64,000 nucleotides of DNA from Rhodococcus koreensis (GCF_900105905.1 NZ_FNSV01000005.1:7440001-7504000), one strand, 5' to 3'. Shown: positions 1 to 9,294, counted from the stretch's first letter. Program-made: numbers and translations. The notes: a model not told the origin generated them from the letters alone.

Positions 1-2
1 AG

Positions 3-533
3 ACCCAGCACGACCTCTCCGGTGAGCTGTGGGGGACGGGTGACACCGCGGCCCGTCTCGTTGCGATCCTGATCTGCCGCCCCAAGGCGTACTCCGCGTC
101 CGAGTTGGACGCCATGCTCCGCGAAGCACGCGTCCCCAAGGTGCACGGCTGGCTCGTCAGCTACGTCGTCAAGAAGAGCCCGCACGTCGAAGAACTGCGC
201 GTCGCGTGGTTCGCCGACGCCGACCCTGTCGTCGCCAGCGCGGGGTGGGCGCTGACCAGCGACCGCGTGGCGAAGGACTCCGGCGACCTCGATCTGCCCG
301 AACTCCTCGACCTGATCGAGGCGCACATGAAGGATGCGCCGGACCGCCTGCAGTGGGCGATGAACGAATGCCTCGCCAACATCGGCATCCATCACCCCGA
401 GCTTCGTGCCCGCGCGGTCGGCATCGGCGAACGCCTCGAAGTCCTGAAGGACTACCCGACCCCGCCCAACTGCACGTCCCCGTACGCGCCGATCTGGATC
501 AACGAGATCGTCCGCCGCCAGACCCAGAGCTAG
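3..533 (+). CDS. DNA alkylation repair protein, C-terminal part (AlkD-like)
   Basis: The reading frame is open to the left window edge, so this is a 3'-end fragment and the true start lies outside. The residues visible (TQHDLSGELWG..., then a helix-rich segment with VASAGWALTSDR, DAPDRLQWAMNECLANIG and a C-terminal PIWINEIVRR) match the HEAT-like-repeat DNA alkylation repair family (AlkC/AlkD type, COG4912), whose members remove alkylated bases as DNA glycosylases. The first in-frame ATG is at 105, but coding clearly continues upstream of it. The family assignment rests on my recall of the conserved C-terminal pattern; activity is inferred. It is followed by a separate TerB-like gene on the same strand. 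Confidence 0.7.
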   Translation, partial: TQHDLSGELWGTGDTAARLVAILICRPKAYSASELDAMLREARVPKVHGWLVSYVVKKSPHVEELRVAWFADADPVVASAGWALTSDRVAKDSGDLDLPELLDLIEAHMKDAPDRLQWAMNECLANIGIHHPELRARAVGIGERLEVLKDYPTPPNCTSPYAPIWINEIVRRQTQS

Positions 534-639
534 CCGCGTGCGACTGCGCTGGTAGACCGACCGCGGCGACGTCCGCCCACGAAACCTGGCAAATTGGACA
601 CCACACGCACCGTGCGTGGGCACACGAAGAAGGAGTCCA

Positions 640-1095
640 ATGGCTTTCTGGGATCAGCTGAAGGCAAAGGCGTTCGAGATGAACGGCCAGCTCAAGACGA
701 AGACGGCGCAGTTCCAGAACAAGGAGTTCGCCAACGCCTCGATGGCCATGTGCGCCCTCATCGCCGCGGCGGACGGGACCATCGACCCGTCCGAGCGGCA
801 GAAGACTGCGGGGCTGATCACCAGCAACGAGGCGCTCAGTGTGTTCCCGTCGGACGAGCTGAGCCAGAAGTTCGACTGGTACTGCAGCAAGCTGCAGTCC
901 GATTTCGAGTTCGGCAAGATCGAGGCCACCGCCACCATCGCGAAGCTGAAGACCAAGCAAGATCAGGCTCGGGCGGTCATCCAGATCGGCATCGTCATCG
1001 GCGGCGCCGACGGCAACTTCGACCAGAACGAGCGAAACGTGGTGCGGGACGCCTGTTTCGCCGTCGGCATCGCGCCGGCCGAATTCGAACTCTGA
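640..1095 (+). CDS. TerB-family tellurite-resistance-like protein
   Basis: A 151-residue soluble protein beginning MAFWDQLKAKAF. It carries the TerB-type repeated acidic helix-loop pattern: ALIAAADGTIDPSER near residue 42 and IVIGGADGNFDQNERN near residue 121, which resemble metal-binding loops. TerB proteins belong to the Ter stress and phage-resistance modules; no other ter gene is next to it here, so its role is open. An upstream in-frame GTG at 616 exists, but AAGGAG at 630-635 sits at good distance from the ATG at 640. The gene ends 41 nt before the convergent emb gene, with a strong hairpin in between. Confidence 0.75.
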   Translation: MAFWDQLKAKAFEMNGQLKTKTAQFQNKEFANASMAMCALIAAADGTIDPSERQKTAGLITSNEALSVFPSDELSQKFDWYCSKLQSDFEFGKIEATATIAKLKTKQDQARAVIQIGIVIGGADGNFDQNERNVVRDACFAVGIAPAEFEL

Positions 1096-1101
1096 GGTGA
1101 A

Positions 1102-1132
1102 CGGTGACGCGCCCGGTGCGGGCGCGTCACCG
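1102..1132. terminator. bidirectional hairpin between TerB-like gene and emb
   Basis: Perfect 14-bp inverted repeat CGGTGACGCGCCCG / CGGGCGCGTCACCG around a GTG loop, lying between two convergent stop codons (1093-1095 on + and 1137-1139 on -). There is no T-tract, which is usual for actinobacterial terminators, so function is inferred from position and stem strength. Confidence 0.75.
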
Positions 1133-1136
1133 ACGC

Positions 1137-4100
1137 TCAGTAGGCGGTGATGATCGGCGCCGGATTCCACAGTCCCGAACGCTGAGTCCGGGTGGTGTCG
1201 ATCTCCGCGGCCGTCGCACCCGCGTCGAGGGGGGAGTACTGCTCCACTCCGCCCCAGTCGCGGTCCCAGTCGTTCTTCAGATACGACGGTATGGTTCGGC
1301 TCGCCCGGGTCATCTCGATCCAGCCGAGGGGGCCGCCGCCGTACCGGTCCTGCCACAGGCTGGTCATGATCGCGCCGGGACGGTCCGGAAGGATCCGGTA
1401 CTCGGGCGCCTCCGCGACACCGGCCCGGTGATCGAACGGTCGCTGGCACGGAAACGCAAGGCCCACAGCCCAGTCGATCATGACCGGCGATTCGGATCCG
1501 ATCACGTCGTTCAGTGTCTGCGTCCGCGGAACCCGCGGCGGTGTCACCGCCAGCCACTGCTGCGGATCGCTGTCCGTGTCCGACGCCACCAGCCGGATGA
1601 CATCCGTATCGGCCGGCAATGAATCGAGCGGAACCCGCAGATTGCGCCACGACGGCGCCGGACCGATGTCGATCGGCGTCACCCGTCCTGCGACCGCGAC
1701 CGTGCCGTCCTGCTGTGCGGTGCCGTACTCCACCTCGAGGTTCTGGCCGTAGGTGACGACGCCGTCCGCGTCGACGGAGCGGATGCGACCCGCCGCGGCG
1801 ATGGAGACGAGGTCACCGGCACCGGTATCCGATTCGGCACCGGGCAGCCGGTACCAGCCGGTGGTCAGCGACGCGTCGCCGTCGCTGCCGTCACTGCCGA
1901 GGACCGGGCTGCTCGCGGGGTCCAGTCCGAACGGCAATGCCACGGCACTGCCGTTGACACCCACCGCGCCGGCGCCGCCGCCGGTGCCCGCGGCGTTGCT
2001 CGACGCCGTCTGCTCGGTGTTGTCGGTCTTGACGGAGTTGGCGACACCCGCATCCGACGATTCCTCGTCGGCGCTCAGGTCTCCGGCGACACCGTTCGGG
2101 GTGAAGCCGACGCTGCCGGTGCCCGCGAGGGCGGTCGCCGCGTCACCGGACAGCGGTTGCAGCAGTGACGCGTTGGGATCGGTTTCGAGCAGGACGTCGT
2201 TGGCGAGGCCGCACGGTGCGCCGGTGACGGCGTCGACATTGGAGCGTGCGAGGGAGAACGCCGGGTACTGCGCAACCGCGCCCTTCGCCATCGACAGCAC
2301 CTCGAACAGCACCATCGCGGCGGCCGCCACCGTCAACGGCGGGAGCGCCCACACGCGGCGCTTGCGCACGGAGTCGTTGCGCGTGTAGGGCTCGCGGAAG
2401 TAGCACCACGCCGCGATCAGCAGCATCACCAGGGTGGCGCCGAGCAGGATCGTGCCCGCACCTAGTCCGGCGATCGACACCGGCTTGTCCCACCACGGGA
2501 CGCTGTAACTGGACACGTACCACCACCCGTTGGTGCTGGTGAAACACATCGCCAGCAGGAACAGCACGGCGGCCGCGAACAGGGTGCGGTTGCGTGGCGA
2601 GCGCACCACGGAGGTGCTCACCGCCACCGACGCCAGTACGGCGAGCGACCCGGCGAGTCCCGCGTAGATGCCGAAGTGGTGCGTCCACTTGGTGGGCGTG
2701 AACATCATCAGGCCCATCGCGGCGAGCGTGATGCCGATGAGCCGCCGCGACGGTCCGGCCGCGGTCCCGGGAATCCGGCCACCCTTGCGCAGCATCACCA
2801 GGACCGTCACCGCCAGGGACAGCACCATCACGAACACGCCGAACCGGCGCGACAGCGAACCGTCGACGGAGATGTTCAGCAGGTACTGGTAGCGGAGGTA
2901 CTCGTCGAACCAGGGGACGTTGGGGCCGATGGCATGCACGTGCTGCATCTCCATGACGGCGGCGAGGGTCTGGTCGGCGAACACCGCCACCAGGATCACG
3001 GTTCCCGACGCGACGAGCGGCGCGAGCAGTGCAAGATAGCCCACGGTCTTGGCCCGCGCGATCACGATCTGCAGGATCGGCCGGGCGCCGGCGACGAGGG
3101 CGCCGAAGCAGATCAACCCGGACGGTCCCGCGGTCAGCGTGGCCGCGCCGACCAGGATCGCCACCGCGGCGGGCAGCAGCCGACGGGTCGCGACGGCGCG
3201 TTCCACCGAACACCACGTGAGCAGCACACCCACCGCGACGATCGGTTCGGGCCGCAGACCGTTGTTGTAGGGGAGCCAGAACGCGAGGAACACCAGCCCG
3301 CCCGTCCACAATGCGAGCCGGTTGCCCCGGACGGCGGCGCCGAGTCGCGGTGCCACCTCACGGCTGATCACCAGCCACGCGACGATGCCGGCGAGCAGCG
3401 CGGGCAGGCGCACGAACGGGCTGGCCGGTGTGATGTTCGCCAGCACCGCGAGGACGTCGTAATAGGGGGACCCGAACGGCGCCTCGGGGACGCCGTACCA
3501 GCGGAAGTAGTTGGCCATGTAGCCCGCGGCCTCGGACGTGCGGGCCATGTTGAACTGGTAGCCGTCGTCGGAGGTGGAGGCGCCGATGAAATGCCACAGC
3601 ACCAGCGTGCCGATAACGACGGCGTCGACGGCCCCGAACGACCACCAGCGGGTGGGCAGGAATCGTCGTGCCCGGCGACCGTCCACGTTGTCGAGCCGGT
3701 GCAGTGCCACCAGGGCCAGAATCGTGGCCAGCGCACCCACCACCATGGCCACGAACTTGATCGTCGACGGCGTCGACGAGAACCGGCTGTCGATCTGCGC
3801 GGTCACCTGCAGTCCGTCGGGCACCGGCCCGTCGAGGTCGCTGAAGATACCCACCATCTGCGGGCGGAGGTCGCCGTCGACGACGGTCGGGGCGTCCTGG
3901 CCTGCCGTCACGAATCCGGCGGTGGTCCGCGTCGAATCCGAGGACACCACGAGCGTGCAATCGGCAGGTAGCCCGTCCAGCGGTGACGACAGCAGGACCT
4001 GGTTCCGCAGCACCACCTCGACGCCGGCGGGACCGTCCGCGGTCGCCGGATTCACCCTGGCGACCAGTCCGTACCGCCCGGCGTCGGGGGCACCCGCGGG

Positions 4101-4439
4101 GGCGGTGGAGGTCAGCAGCCCGCCGCGGTCGGCGAGTTCGCCGACCGTCGAACAGGGGATTCGCACGTCGAGGCTCAGTGGCGCGTAGGAGACGAGCGGT
4201 GCCTCGACGCTTCCGGTGCTGCCGTTCTGCGGCCAGGTGAGGGTGGCGCTGTCCTGCTCGACCGGAAGGAACGGGAGCGACAAGGTGAGCAGTACACCGA
4301 AGAGGGACGCGACGATGGCGAGGGGACGGGCGGAGCGAACCGACTGACCGAGAGGAGACGACTGCGGCGGGGTCCCGATCGGCGACTCGTCCGAGTCGTC
4401 TCTGGACACATTCGCCGATTCCAGCCTGCTGTCAGTCAC
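1137..4439 (-). CDS. Emb-type cell-wall arabinosyltransferase (GT-C, GT53)
   Basis: A 1100-residue integral membrane protein of typical EmbA/B/C length. Order: a first membrane segment near residues 40-58, a large periplasmic domain, a membrane block with many hydrophobic helices (about 225-700), then a C-terminal extracytoplasmic carbohydrate-binding-like region (about 720-1100). The GT-C catalytic loop reads STSDDGYQFNMAR, with Asp291-Asp292 followed by Met298, which aligns with the ethambutol-resistance residue Met306 of M. tuberculosis EmbB (established family knowledge). Emb enzymes transfer arabinofuranose from decaprenyl-phosphoarabinose to arabinogalactan or lipoarabinomannan. The usual aft/emb neighbours are absent in this window, so this is probably a stand-alone paralogue. 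Which Emb it is cannot be settled by eye. Confidence 0.92.
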   Translation of the reverse strand: MTDSRLESANVSRDDSDESPIGTPPQSSPLGQSVRSARPLAIVASLFGVLLTLSLPFLPVEQDSATLTWPQNGSTGSVEAPLVSYAPLSLDVRIPCSTVGELADRGGLLTSTAPAGAPDAGRYGLVARVNPATADGPAGVEVVLRNQVLLSSPLDGLPADCTLVVSSDSTRTTAGFVTAGQDAPTVVDGDLRPQMVGIFSDLDGPVPDGLQVTAQIDSRFSSTPSTIKFVAMVVGALATILALVALHRLDNVDGRRARRFLPTRWWSFGAVDAVVIGTLVLWHFIGASTSDDGYQFNMARTSEAAGYMANYFRWYGVPEAPFGSPYYDVLAVLANITPASPFVRLPALLAGIVAWLVISREVAPRLGAAVRGNRLALWTGGLVFLAFWLPYNNGLRPEPIVAVGVLLTWCSVERAVATRRLLPAAVAILVGAATLTAGPSGLICFGALVAGARPILQIVIARAKTVGYLALLAPLVASGTVILVAVFADQTLAAVMEMQHVHAIGPNVPWFDEYLRYQYLLNISVDGSLSRRFGVFVMVLSLAVTVLVMLRKGGRIPGTAAGPSRRLIGITLAAMGLMMFTPTKWTHHFGIYAGLAGSLAVLASVAVSTSVVRSPRNRTLFAAAVLFLLAMCFTSTNGWWYVSSYSVPWWDKPVSIAGLGAGTILLGATLVMLLIAAWCYFREPYTRNDSVRKRRVWALPPLTVAAAAMVLFEVLSMAKGAVAQYPAFSLARSNVDAVTGAPCGLANDVLLETDPNASLLQPLSGDAATALAGTGSVGFTPNGVAGDLSADEESSDAGVANSVKTDNTEQTASSNAAGTGGGAGAVGVNGSAVALPFGLDPASSPVLGSDGSDGDASLTTGWYRLPGAESDTGAGDLVSIAAAGRIRSVDADGVVTYGQNLEVEYGTAQQDGTVAVAGRVTPIDIGPAPSWRNLRVPLDSLPADTDVIRLVASDTDSDPQQWLAVTPPRVPRTQTLNDVIGSESPVMIDWAVGLAFPCQRPFDHRAGVAEAPEYRILPDRPGAIMTSLWQDRYGGGPLGWIEMTRASRTIPSYLKNDWDRDWGGVEQYSPLDAGATAAEIDTTRTQRSGLWNPAPIITAY

Positions 4440-4733
4440 GACGTCGGATAGTACCCATCCGCGCCGATGGTGAGCGAAGGCAAGGAACAGTCCTGGTGGG
4501 AGGGATTCCCGCCCCCGAGGATCACATCAGGAGGTGTCTCATGATCCGCCACCGGCGCTCCGGCCGAGTGAGGAGATGATGGTGATGCCGCGGGCCGCGG
4601 CGGTGCCGAACCTCGGAATGCACTTCGCGGATGATCTCGAACATGCCTCCGCCCTCCTCCTGCGCGACCACGTCTATCCCGACCGTAGGTCGGGCCCGGG
4701 GTGAGCCGATTCACCCGGTGCGGGTGAACAAGG
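4440..4733. other. 294-bp intergenic stretch without a convincing gene
   Basis: Lies upstream of emb (reading left) and downstream of the lipoprotein gene. A 92-codon minus-strand frame here is rich in Arg, Pro, Gly and Ser, has no recognisable domain, and looks like a GC-driven shadow. The emb promoter should lie in the left part; I see no clear operator or hairpin. Confidence 0.5.
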
Positions 4734-5372
4734 TCACCCCGTGACGGGCTGCACCGACAGCTGCTTCACGCCGGTCTGCGAACAGCCGGTGGTGGGGTAG
4801 GGGAGGAACACCGAACCGGTGTCGTTCGGCGGATACACCCGGAAACCCGCGACCGGCGTGGGGCCACACGTGTCGGCGGGATAGTTCTGCACCACCGTCG
4901 CACGCACCGCCGCGGTGGCCCGCGCGCCCGGAGCCACCGTCACGGGAGTCTCCGTTCCGCCGTCCCTCTCGGCCGCCGCACCCACCTGCGGGCCGTCCGG
5001 GGCCGCGACGTAGGACACCCCGGGGTATCCGTGGAGGATGCAGTCGCGGGTGCCGGTGTTGGTGAAGATGAGCGGGATCTCCTGCGATCCGGCCGCCCCG
5101 CTGGGCTGGCCGAGCGTCACCTGCAGTTCGCCGATCAGGCAGCGGTCGGGGTGCGCAGTGGTCGTCCCGGTCGGCGACGGCGCGGTGGTGGTCGTGGTGG
5201 TGGTGGCGGCGGTGGTTGTCGTGGTGGCCGCCTCCGAAGTCGTCGAGGTGAGGCCGCCGGGCGAGGGTTCGGCGGTCCCCGACTCGTCCGTCGAGCCACA
5301 TGCCGAGGCGGTGAGTGCGGCGGCGATACCGAGTACTCCGAGAAGGGTGCGTGCCGGTGACTGGGTGCGCAT
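4734..5372 (-). CDS. Secreted lipoprotein with DUF4232-like domain
   Basis: A 212-residue lipoprotein: basic N-terminus (MRTQSPAR), hydrophobic stretch and a Cys (TASACGS) at about residue 25 fitting a lipobox. A Thr-rich low-complexity linker follows (about residues 45-73, long runs of Thr). The folded domain contains C-I-L-H-G-Y-P-G and two further cysteines, typical of actinobacterial DUF4232 proteins, which are extracytoplasmic and of unknown function. A much longer frame on this strand runs through to 7121, but everything upstream of 5372 is antisense to the aldehyde dehydrogenase and is discarded. Divergent from that gene across about 160 bp. Confidence 0.8.
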   Translation of the reverse strand: MRTQSPARTLLGVLGIAAALTASACGSTDESGTAEPSPGGLTSTTSEAATTTTTAATTTTTTTAPSPTGTTTAHPDRCLIGELQVTLGQPSGAAGSQEIPLIFTNTGTRDCILHGYPGVSYVAAPDGPQVGAAAERDGGTETPVTVAPGARATAAVRATVVQNYPADTCGPTPVAGFRVYPPNDTGSVFLPYPTTGCSQTGVKQLSVQPVTG

Positions 5373-5534
5373 CTGATCGCTCCTCCTGCTGACTGTGCGG
5401 CGTACGTCGATGGTCCGCGATCGGCGGCGTCCCGGTGGGTGGTTCGGGGAGATCGCATTCGCCCCGAACAGGCGGGCTCCGGTCGTAGGCTGCGGGCGCA
5501 AGGTTTCCGCGACACTTTCACTGGAGGCAGATCG

Positions 5535-6959
5535 ATGAGCGAAGTTCTGGACCGGACCAAGATCTACATCGACGGATCCTGGGTCGATTCGCAGGGGACG
5601 GGCCGGATCGACGTGGTCAACCCGGCCACGGAGGACGTCATCGCGGTGGTCGCCGAGGGCACCCCCGACGACGTCGATCGCGCCGCGACTGCCGCACGAG
5701 CCGCCTTCCCCGCATGGTCCGCGCTCAGCGGCACGGAACGCGGCGAGTACCTCCGGAAGGCGGCCGCCCTGATCAAGGAGCGCCTCGACGACTTCACCGC
5801 CCTGGTGTCCCGCGACATGGGCATGCCGCTGGGATTCGCGAAGCCCATCCAGATCGGGATGCCCCTCGCGAACCTCGCCGCGTTCGCCGAACTGGCCGCC
5901 ACCTACGACTTCGACGCCCACGAGGTGGGCAACTCGCTGATCGTGCGCGAACCCATCGGGGTCGTCGGTGCGATCACCCCGTGGAACTTCCCACTCCACC
6001 AGGTGGTGCTGAAGGTCGGCGGTGCGCTGGCCGCGGGCTGCACCGTGGTGCTCAAGCCGACCGAGGTCGCGCCGCTCGCCACCTACGCGCTCGCCGACAT
6101 CTTCGACGAAATCGGTCTGCCCGCAGGCGTGTTCAACCTCGTCAGCGGATTCGGGCCCGTCGTGGGCGAGGCGATCGCCGGCCACCCCGAGGTGGACATG
6201 GTCTCGTTCACCGGCTCCACCCGTGCGGGCAAGAGGGTCGCGGTGGTCGCGGCCGAGACGGTGAAGAAGGTGGCACTCGAACTCGGCGGCAAGTCCGCCA
6301 ACGTCATCCTCGACGACGCCGACCTGACGAAGGCGGTCACCGACGGCGTGGCCAAGTGTTTCCTCAACTCCGGCCAGACCTGTTCGGCGCTCACCCGGAT
6401 GCTGGTCCCCGCGGACAAGGTGGACGAGGCCTCCGCCATCGCGGCGAAGGTCGCGCAGAACTACTCGGTCGGCGACCCGACGGCCGCCACGTCGGTGCTC
6501 GGGCCGCTGGTGAACTCGAACCAGCTGAAGCGGGTCCGCGGCTACATCGAACAGGGCATCGCGGAAGGCGCGCGCGCCGTCCTCGACGGCCGGGAGACCG
6601 GCCAGGATTCCGGCTACTTCGTCGGCCCCACCGTGTTCGCCGGTGTCACCGAGGACATGACCATCGCCAAGGAGGAGATCTTCGGTCCCGTCCTGTCCAT
6701 CATCGGATACCAGGACGAGGACGACGCCGTGCGGATCGCCAACGCGACGGAGTACGGGCTCGCCGCCGGCGTGTGGTCCGGAGACCAGGAGCGGGCCGAC
6801 CGGGTCGCGCGGCAGTTGCGCGCCGGCCAGGTCGAGGTGAACGGCGGCGCGTTCAACACCAACGCCCCGTTCGGCGGGTACAAGCAGTCGGGCATCGGTC
6901 GCGAGGCGGGCGTCCTCGGCTTCGAGGAGTTCCTCGAGATCAAGTCGATCCAACGGTAG
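5535..6959 (+). CDS. NAD(P)-dependent aldehyde dehydrogenase
   Basis: 474 residues, normal for the ALDH superfamily. The key residues are all present: Asn151 in TPWNFP, general-base Glu249 in ALELGGKSA, catalytic Cys283 in NSGQTCSA, the EEIFGPVL motif and the C-terminal PFGGYKQSG loop. It oxidises an aldehyde to the acid in the cytoplasm; substrate not predictable. The start at 5535 is preferred over the frame start at 5439 because GGAGGC lies at 5523-5528 and the protein then begins at the normal family position. The stop TAG at 6957-6959 runs directly into a repeat hairpin, which separates it from the following SDR gene. Confidence 0.93.
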   Translation: MSEVLDRTKIYIDGSWVDSQGTGRIDVVNPATEDVIAVVAEGTPDDVDRAATAARAAFPAWSALSGTERGEYLRKAAALIKERLDDFTALVSRDMGMPLGFAKPIQIGMPLANLAAFAELAATYDFDAHEVGNSLIVREPIGVVGAITPWNFPLHQVVLKVGGALAAGCTVVLKPTEVAPLATYALADIFDEIGLPAGVFNLVSGFGPVVGEAIAGHPEVDMVSFTGSTRAGKRVAVVAAETVKKVALELGGKSANVILDDADLTKAVTDGVAKCFLNSGQTCSALTRMLVPADKVDEASAIAAKVAQNYSVGDPTAATSVLGPLVNSNQLKRVRGYIEQGIAEGARAVLDGRETGQDSGYFVGPTVFAGVTEDMTIAKEEIFGPVLSIIGYQDEDDAVRIANATEYGLAAGVWSGDQERADRVARQLRAGQVEVNGGAFNTNAPFGGYKQSGIGREAGVLGFEEFLEIKSIQR

Positions 6960-7028
6960 GCGGCTTCGCCGCCCGTGCGCCTTTCTGGTAGTGACTGCTA
7001 CCAGAAAGGCGCACGGGTGCGGAGCGCA
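6960..7028. repeat. CCCGTG hairpin repeat, copy 1 (terminator-like)
   Basis: Starts at the ALDH stop codon with a small GGCGGC-TTC-GCCGCC hairpin. The main stem follows: left arm 6972-6991 (CCCGTGCGCCTTTCTGGTAG), loop TGACTG, right arm 6998-7017, 20 of 20 pairs. A short TGCG-GAG-CGCA stem ends the element. Same geometry as six other copies in this window. Probable transcription terminator. Confidence 0.85.
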
Positions 7029-7120
7029 ATTGGCCTCACGCTGAACCGAATCCGTGACTCCCCGCCGTCGCGGTCCTACCCTCGAATCGAGGGGTGGACA
7101 GCGGAGATGAGGAGAACACA

Positions 7121-7918
7121 ATGGATCTCGGTCTGAGCGGCAAACGGGCCGTCGTCACCGGCGGCAGCCGCGGAATCGGTCTCGCGATCGCGCGCAGCCT
7201 CGCGTCGGAGGGGGTCGACGTGGTGCTCGCGGCCAGGGGCGCCGAGGCGCTGGAACTGGCGGCGAAGACGCTGTCGCAGGAGACCGGCCGGAGGGTCATC
7301 GGGGTACCCACCGACACCGGCGACGACAAGTCGGTGCGCGCCCTCGTGCAGCGAACGGTGGACGAACTCGGCGGCGTCGACATTCTCGTGAACGCGGCGG
7401 CCACACCGTGGAGTGCAGGCAAGCCGAGCGACTTCGCGTCCACCACCGACGACGTGGTCCGCGGCGAACTCGAGATCAAGGTGCTCGGCTATCTGCGGAC
7501 CGCCCGCGCGGTGGCACCGCACCTCGTCGAGCAGGGGTGGGGACGGATCATCAACATCAGCGGGCTCGGTGCACGCCAGGCCAACTCCATCGCGCAGACC
7601 GTCCGGAACGTCGGGGTGTCGGCGCTGACGAAGAACCTCGCCGACGAACTCGGACCGCACGGCGTCAACGTCACCGTGGTCCATCCCGGATTGACGCGGA
7701 CGGAACGACTCGTCGACCGGCTGACGGAGCAGTCCGAGGCGGAAGGGGTGCCCGTTGCCGAACTGGAGTCGCGGCTGGCGACCAACTCGATCCACCGGTT
7801 GATCGACGCGAGCGAGGTCGCGGACGTCGTCACGTTCCTGGCGTCGCCGCGCAGCGTCGGGATCACCGGCGACGCGGTTGCGGTCGGTGGGGGTGCGCCG
7901 GGCGCCGTCTACTACTGA
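7121..7918 (+). CDS. SDR-family protein with degenerate active site
   Basis: 265 residues with a clear Rossmann start (VVTGGSRGIG, residues 11-20) and NAAA at the end of beta-4. Ser147 in NISGLG is present, but the YxxxK position reads QTVRN: Gln159 in place of Tyr and Asn163 in place of Lys, judged by alignment to the following VSALTKNLADEL helix. It may therefore be a catalytically altered or non-redox SDR. ATG at 7121 follows a GAGGAGA ribosome-binding site; the upstream GTG at 7094 is less likely. Its stop overlaps by 7 bp the stop of the convergent amine oxidase gene. Confidence 0.85.
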   Translation: MDLGLSGKRAVVTGGSRGIGLAIARSLASEGVDVVLAARGAEALELAAKTLSQETGRRVIGVPTDTGDDKSVRALVQRTVDELGGVDILVNAAATPWSAGKPSDFASTTDDVVRGELEIKVLGYLRTARAVAPHLVEQGWGRIINISGLGARQANSIAQTVRNVGVSALTKNLADELGPHGVNVTVVHPGLTRTERLVDRLTEQSEAEGVPVAELESRLATNSIHRLIDASEVADVVTFLASPRSVGITGDAVAVGGGAPGAVYY

Positions 7919-9294
7919 GCGTGGGCGGGTGACAGCACGCCGTCGCGCTGGGTGACTTCGCGGGCGGCGCGTTCACCGGAGCGGACGGCGCCGTCGACCC
8001 AGCCGCACATCACGGACGAACTCTCCGTGCCCGCCCAGTGGATGCGACCGCACGGCGCGCGGAGGGCGTGGCCGAACTGGGTGAGCACTCCCGTCGGTGC
8101 GTGGCTGAGCATGCCGCCGCCGGAGTACCGCTCCAGGCTCCAGTTCTGCTCGATGTAGTCGACGGGGGAGGCCGCTGCGGCTCCGAATCTCGCGGTCAAC
8201 TCGCCGAGCACCGCCTTCTTCCGCTCCGCTTCCGGCAGCGTCCCCAGCGTGCGGGCGATCGGTCCCTCGACGATCACGCACAGAACGCCGGGACGTCCGG
8301 TGTCGGTGCAGGCGTCGATGGTGATCGTCGCGGGGGAGTCGGGGGCCGCCGACTGCCCCGACAATCCGTCGGCGCGCCAGAAGGGTTCGTCGTAAACGAC
8401 GGCGATCTTCATGACGGCGCCGCTCGGCATCCTCTGGTGCAGGAACGACCGATCCATCGGGAGCAGGGGCTCGTAGAGGATCTGGCTCGCGATGGCGAGA
8501 GGCACCGCGACGATCGCTCTCCGCGCCCGCACGGCCAGGTCCGCGGAGCGAACGGTCACGCCGTCGCCGTCCTGCGCGAGGTCCCGGACGGGTTGCGACA
8601 GGTGGAGCGCGTCGCCGATCTCGGCTGCCATCGGACGGTAGACGGCCCCCATCCCGCCGACCGGCCGCGCATCCTCGGCCGCGTCCTTCACACCGAGAAC
8701 GAAACCGGGACCGCCGCCGGACGCCATCTGATACAGCACGAACAGCATCGACACCTCGGATGCGGCGGACGTGTAGCAACCGGCGACGGCGGTCTCGAGA
8801 AGGTCGTGGGCAGGCTTGGACAACGTGTTGTCGCCGAGCCATTTCGCGAGACTGATCGAATCCCACTTCGCGGCCTTCTTCGCCTCCCACGGCGCCTCGA
8901 GCGGGATCGTCTTGCACATCTGGCCGAGTTCGAAGAACACGGCGCCGAGATTCGCCGTGGCCCAGGGACTCATCGTCAGGGGAATCGTGCCCTTGTACCG
9001 GTACTGCTTGCCGTCGACGACCATCATGGCGTCGCCGTCGGTGTACTGCTTGTAACTCGGGACGCCGAATTCGTCCATCAGGGCGTAGATCCGGTCCTGC
9101 CCCGGCCCGATCCACGCGCCGCCCCGGTCGATCCACGAACCGTCGTCGCGGGTCTCGGTGAACGTGCGCCCGCCGATCCGGTCGCGGGCCTCCATCAGCG
9201 CCACCGTGTGCCCGGCCTGTTTCAGACGCAGCGCCGCCGTCAGTCCGGCGAATCCGGCTCCTACGACGCAATAGTCGACTTCGATCTCTGCCAT
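7912..9294 (-). CDS. Flavin monoamine oxidase family protein
   Basis: 460 residues. N-terminal FAD-binding motif VVGAGFAGLTAA, then EARDRIGGRTFT (the second FAD contact) and a C-terminal HWAGTESSSVMCGWVDGAV block matching the FAD-binding end of MAO-type amine oxidases. It would oxidise a primary or secondary amine to an aldehyde with release of ammonia and H2O2. With the nearby aldehyde dehydrogenase this could form an amine-to-acid route, although they are not in one operon. No signal peptide. Upstream on the minus strand lies a hairpin repeat, so the gene is probably transcribed from its own promoter in the short 9295-9351 gap. Confidence 0.88.
   Translation of the reverse strand: MAEIEVDYCVVGAGFAGLTAALRLKQAGHTVALMEARDRIGGRTFTETRDDGSWIDRGGAWIGPGQDRIYALMDEFGVPSYKQYTDGDAMMVVDGKQYRYKGTIPLTMSPWATANLGAVFFELGQMCKTIPLEAPWEAKKAAKWDSISLAKWLGDNTLSKPAHDLLETAVAGCYTSAASEVSMLFVLYQMASGGGPGFVLGVKDAAEDARPVGGMGAVYRPMAAEIGDALHLSQPVRDLAQDGDGVTVRSADLAVRARRAIVAVPLAIASQILYEPLLPMDRSFLHQRMPSGAVMKIAVVYDEPFWRADGLSGQSAAPDSPATITIDACTDTGRPGVLCVIVEGPIARTLGTLPEAERKKAVLGELTARFGAAAASPVDYIEQNWSLERYSGGGMLSHAPTGVLTQFGHALRAPCGRIHWAGTESSSVMCGWVDGAVRSGERAAREVTQRDGVLSPAHAQ

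Noticed and set aside
2676..3971. 431-codon plus-strand frame antisense to emb
   Set aside because: His/Arg/Gly/Gln-rich shadow of the emb frame.
4436..4714. 92-codon minus-strand frame upstream of emb
   Set aside because: Low-complexity Arg/Pro/Gly/Ser composition, no ribosome-binding site, overlaps the expected promoter.
5373..7121. Long minus-strand frame extending the DUF4232-like lipoprotein upstream through the aldehyde dehydrogenase
   Set aside because: Antisense to a gene with full ALDH motifs; composition is Arg/Gly/His/Asp-rich shadow. The lipoprotein signal begins at 5372.
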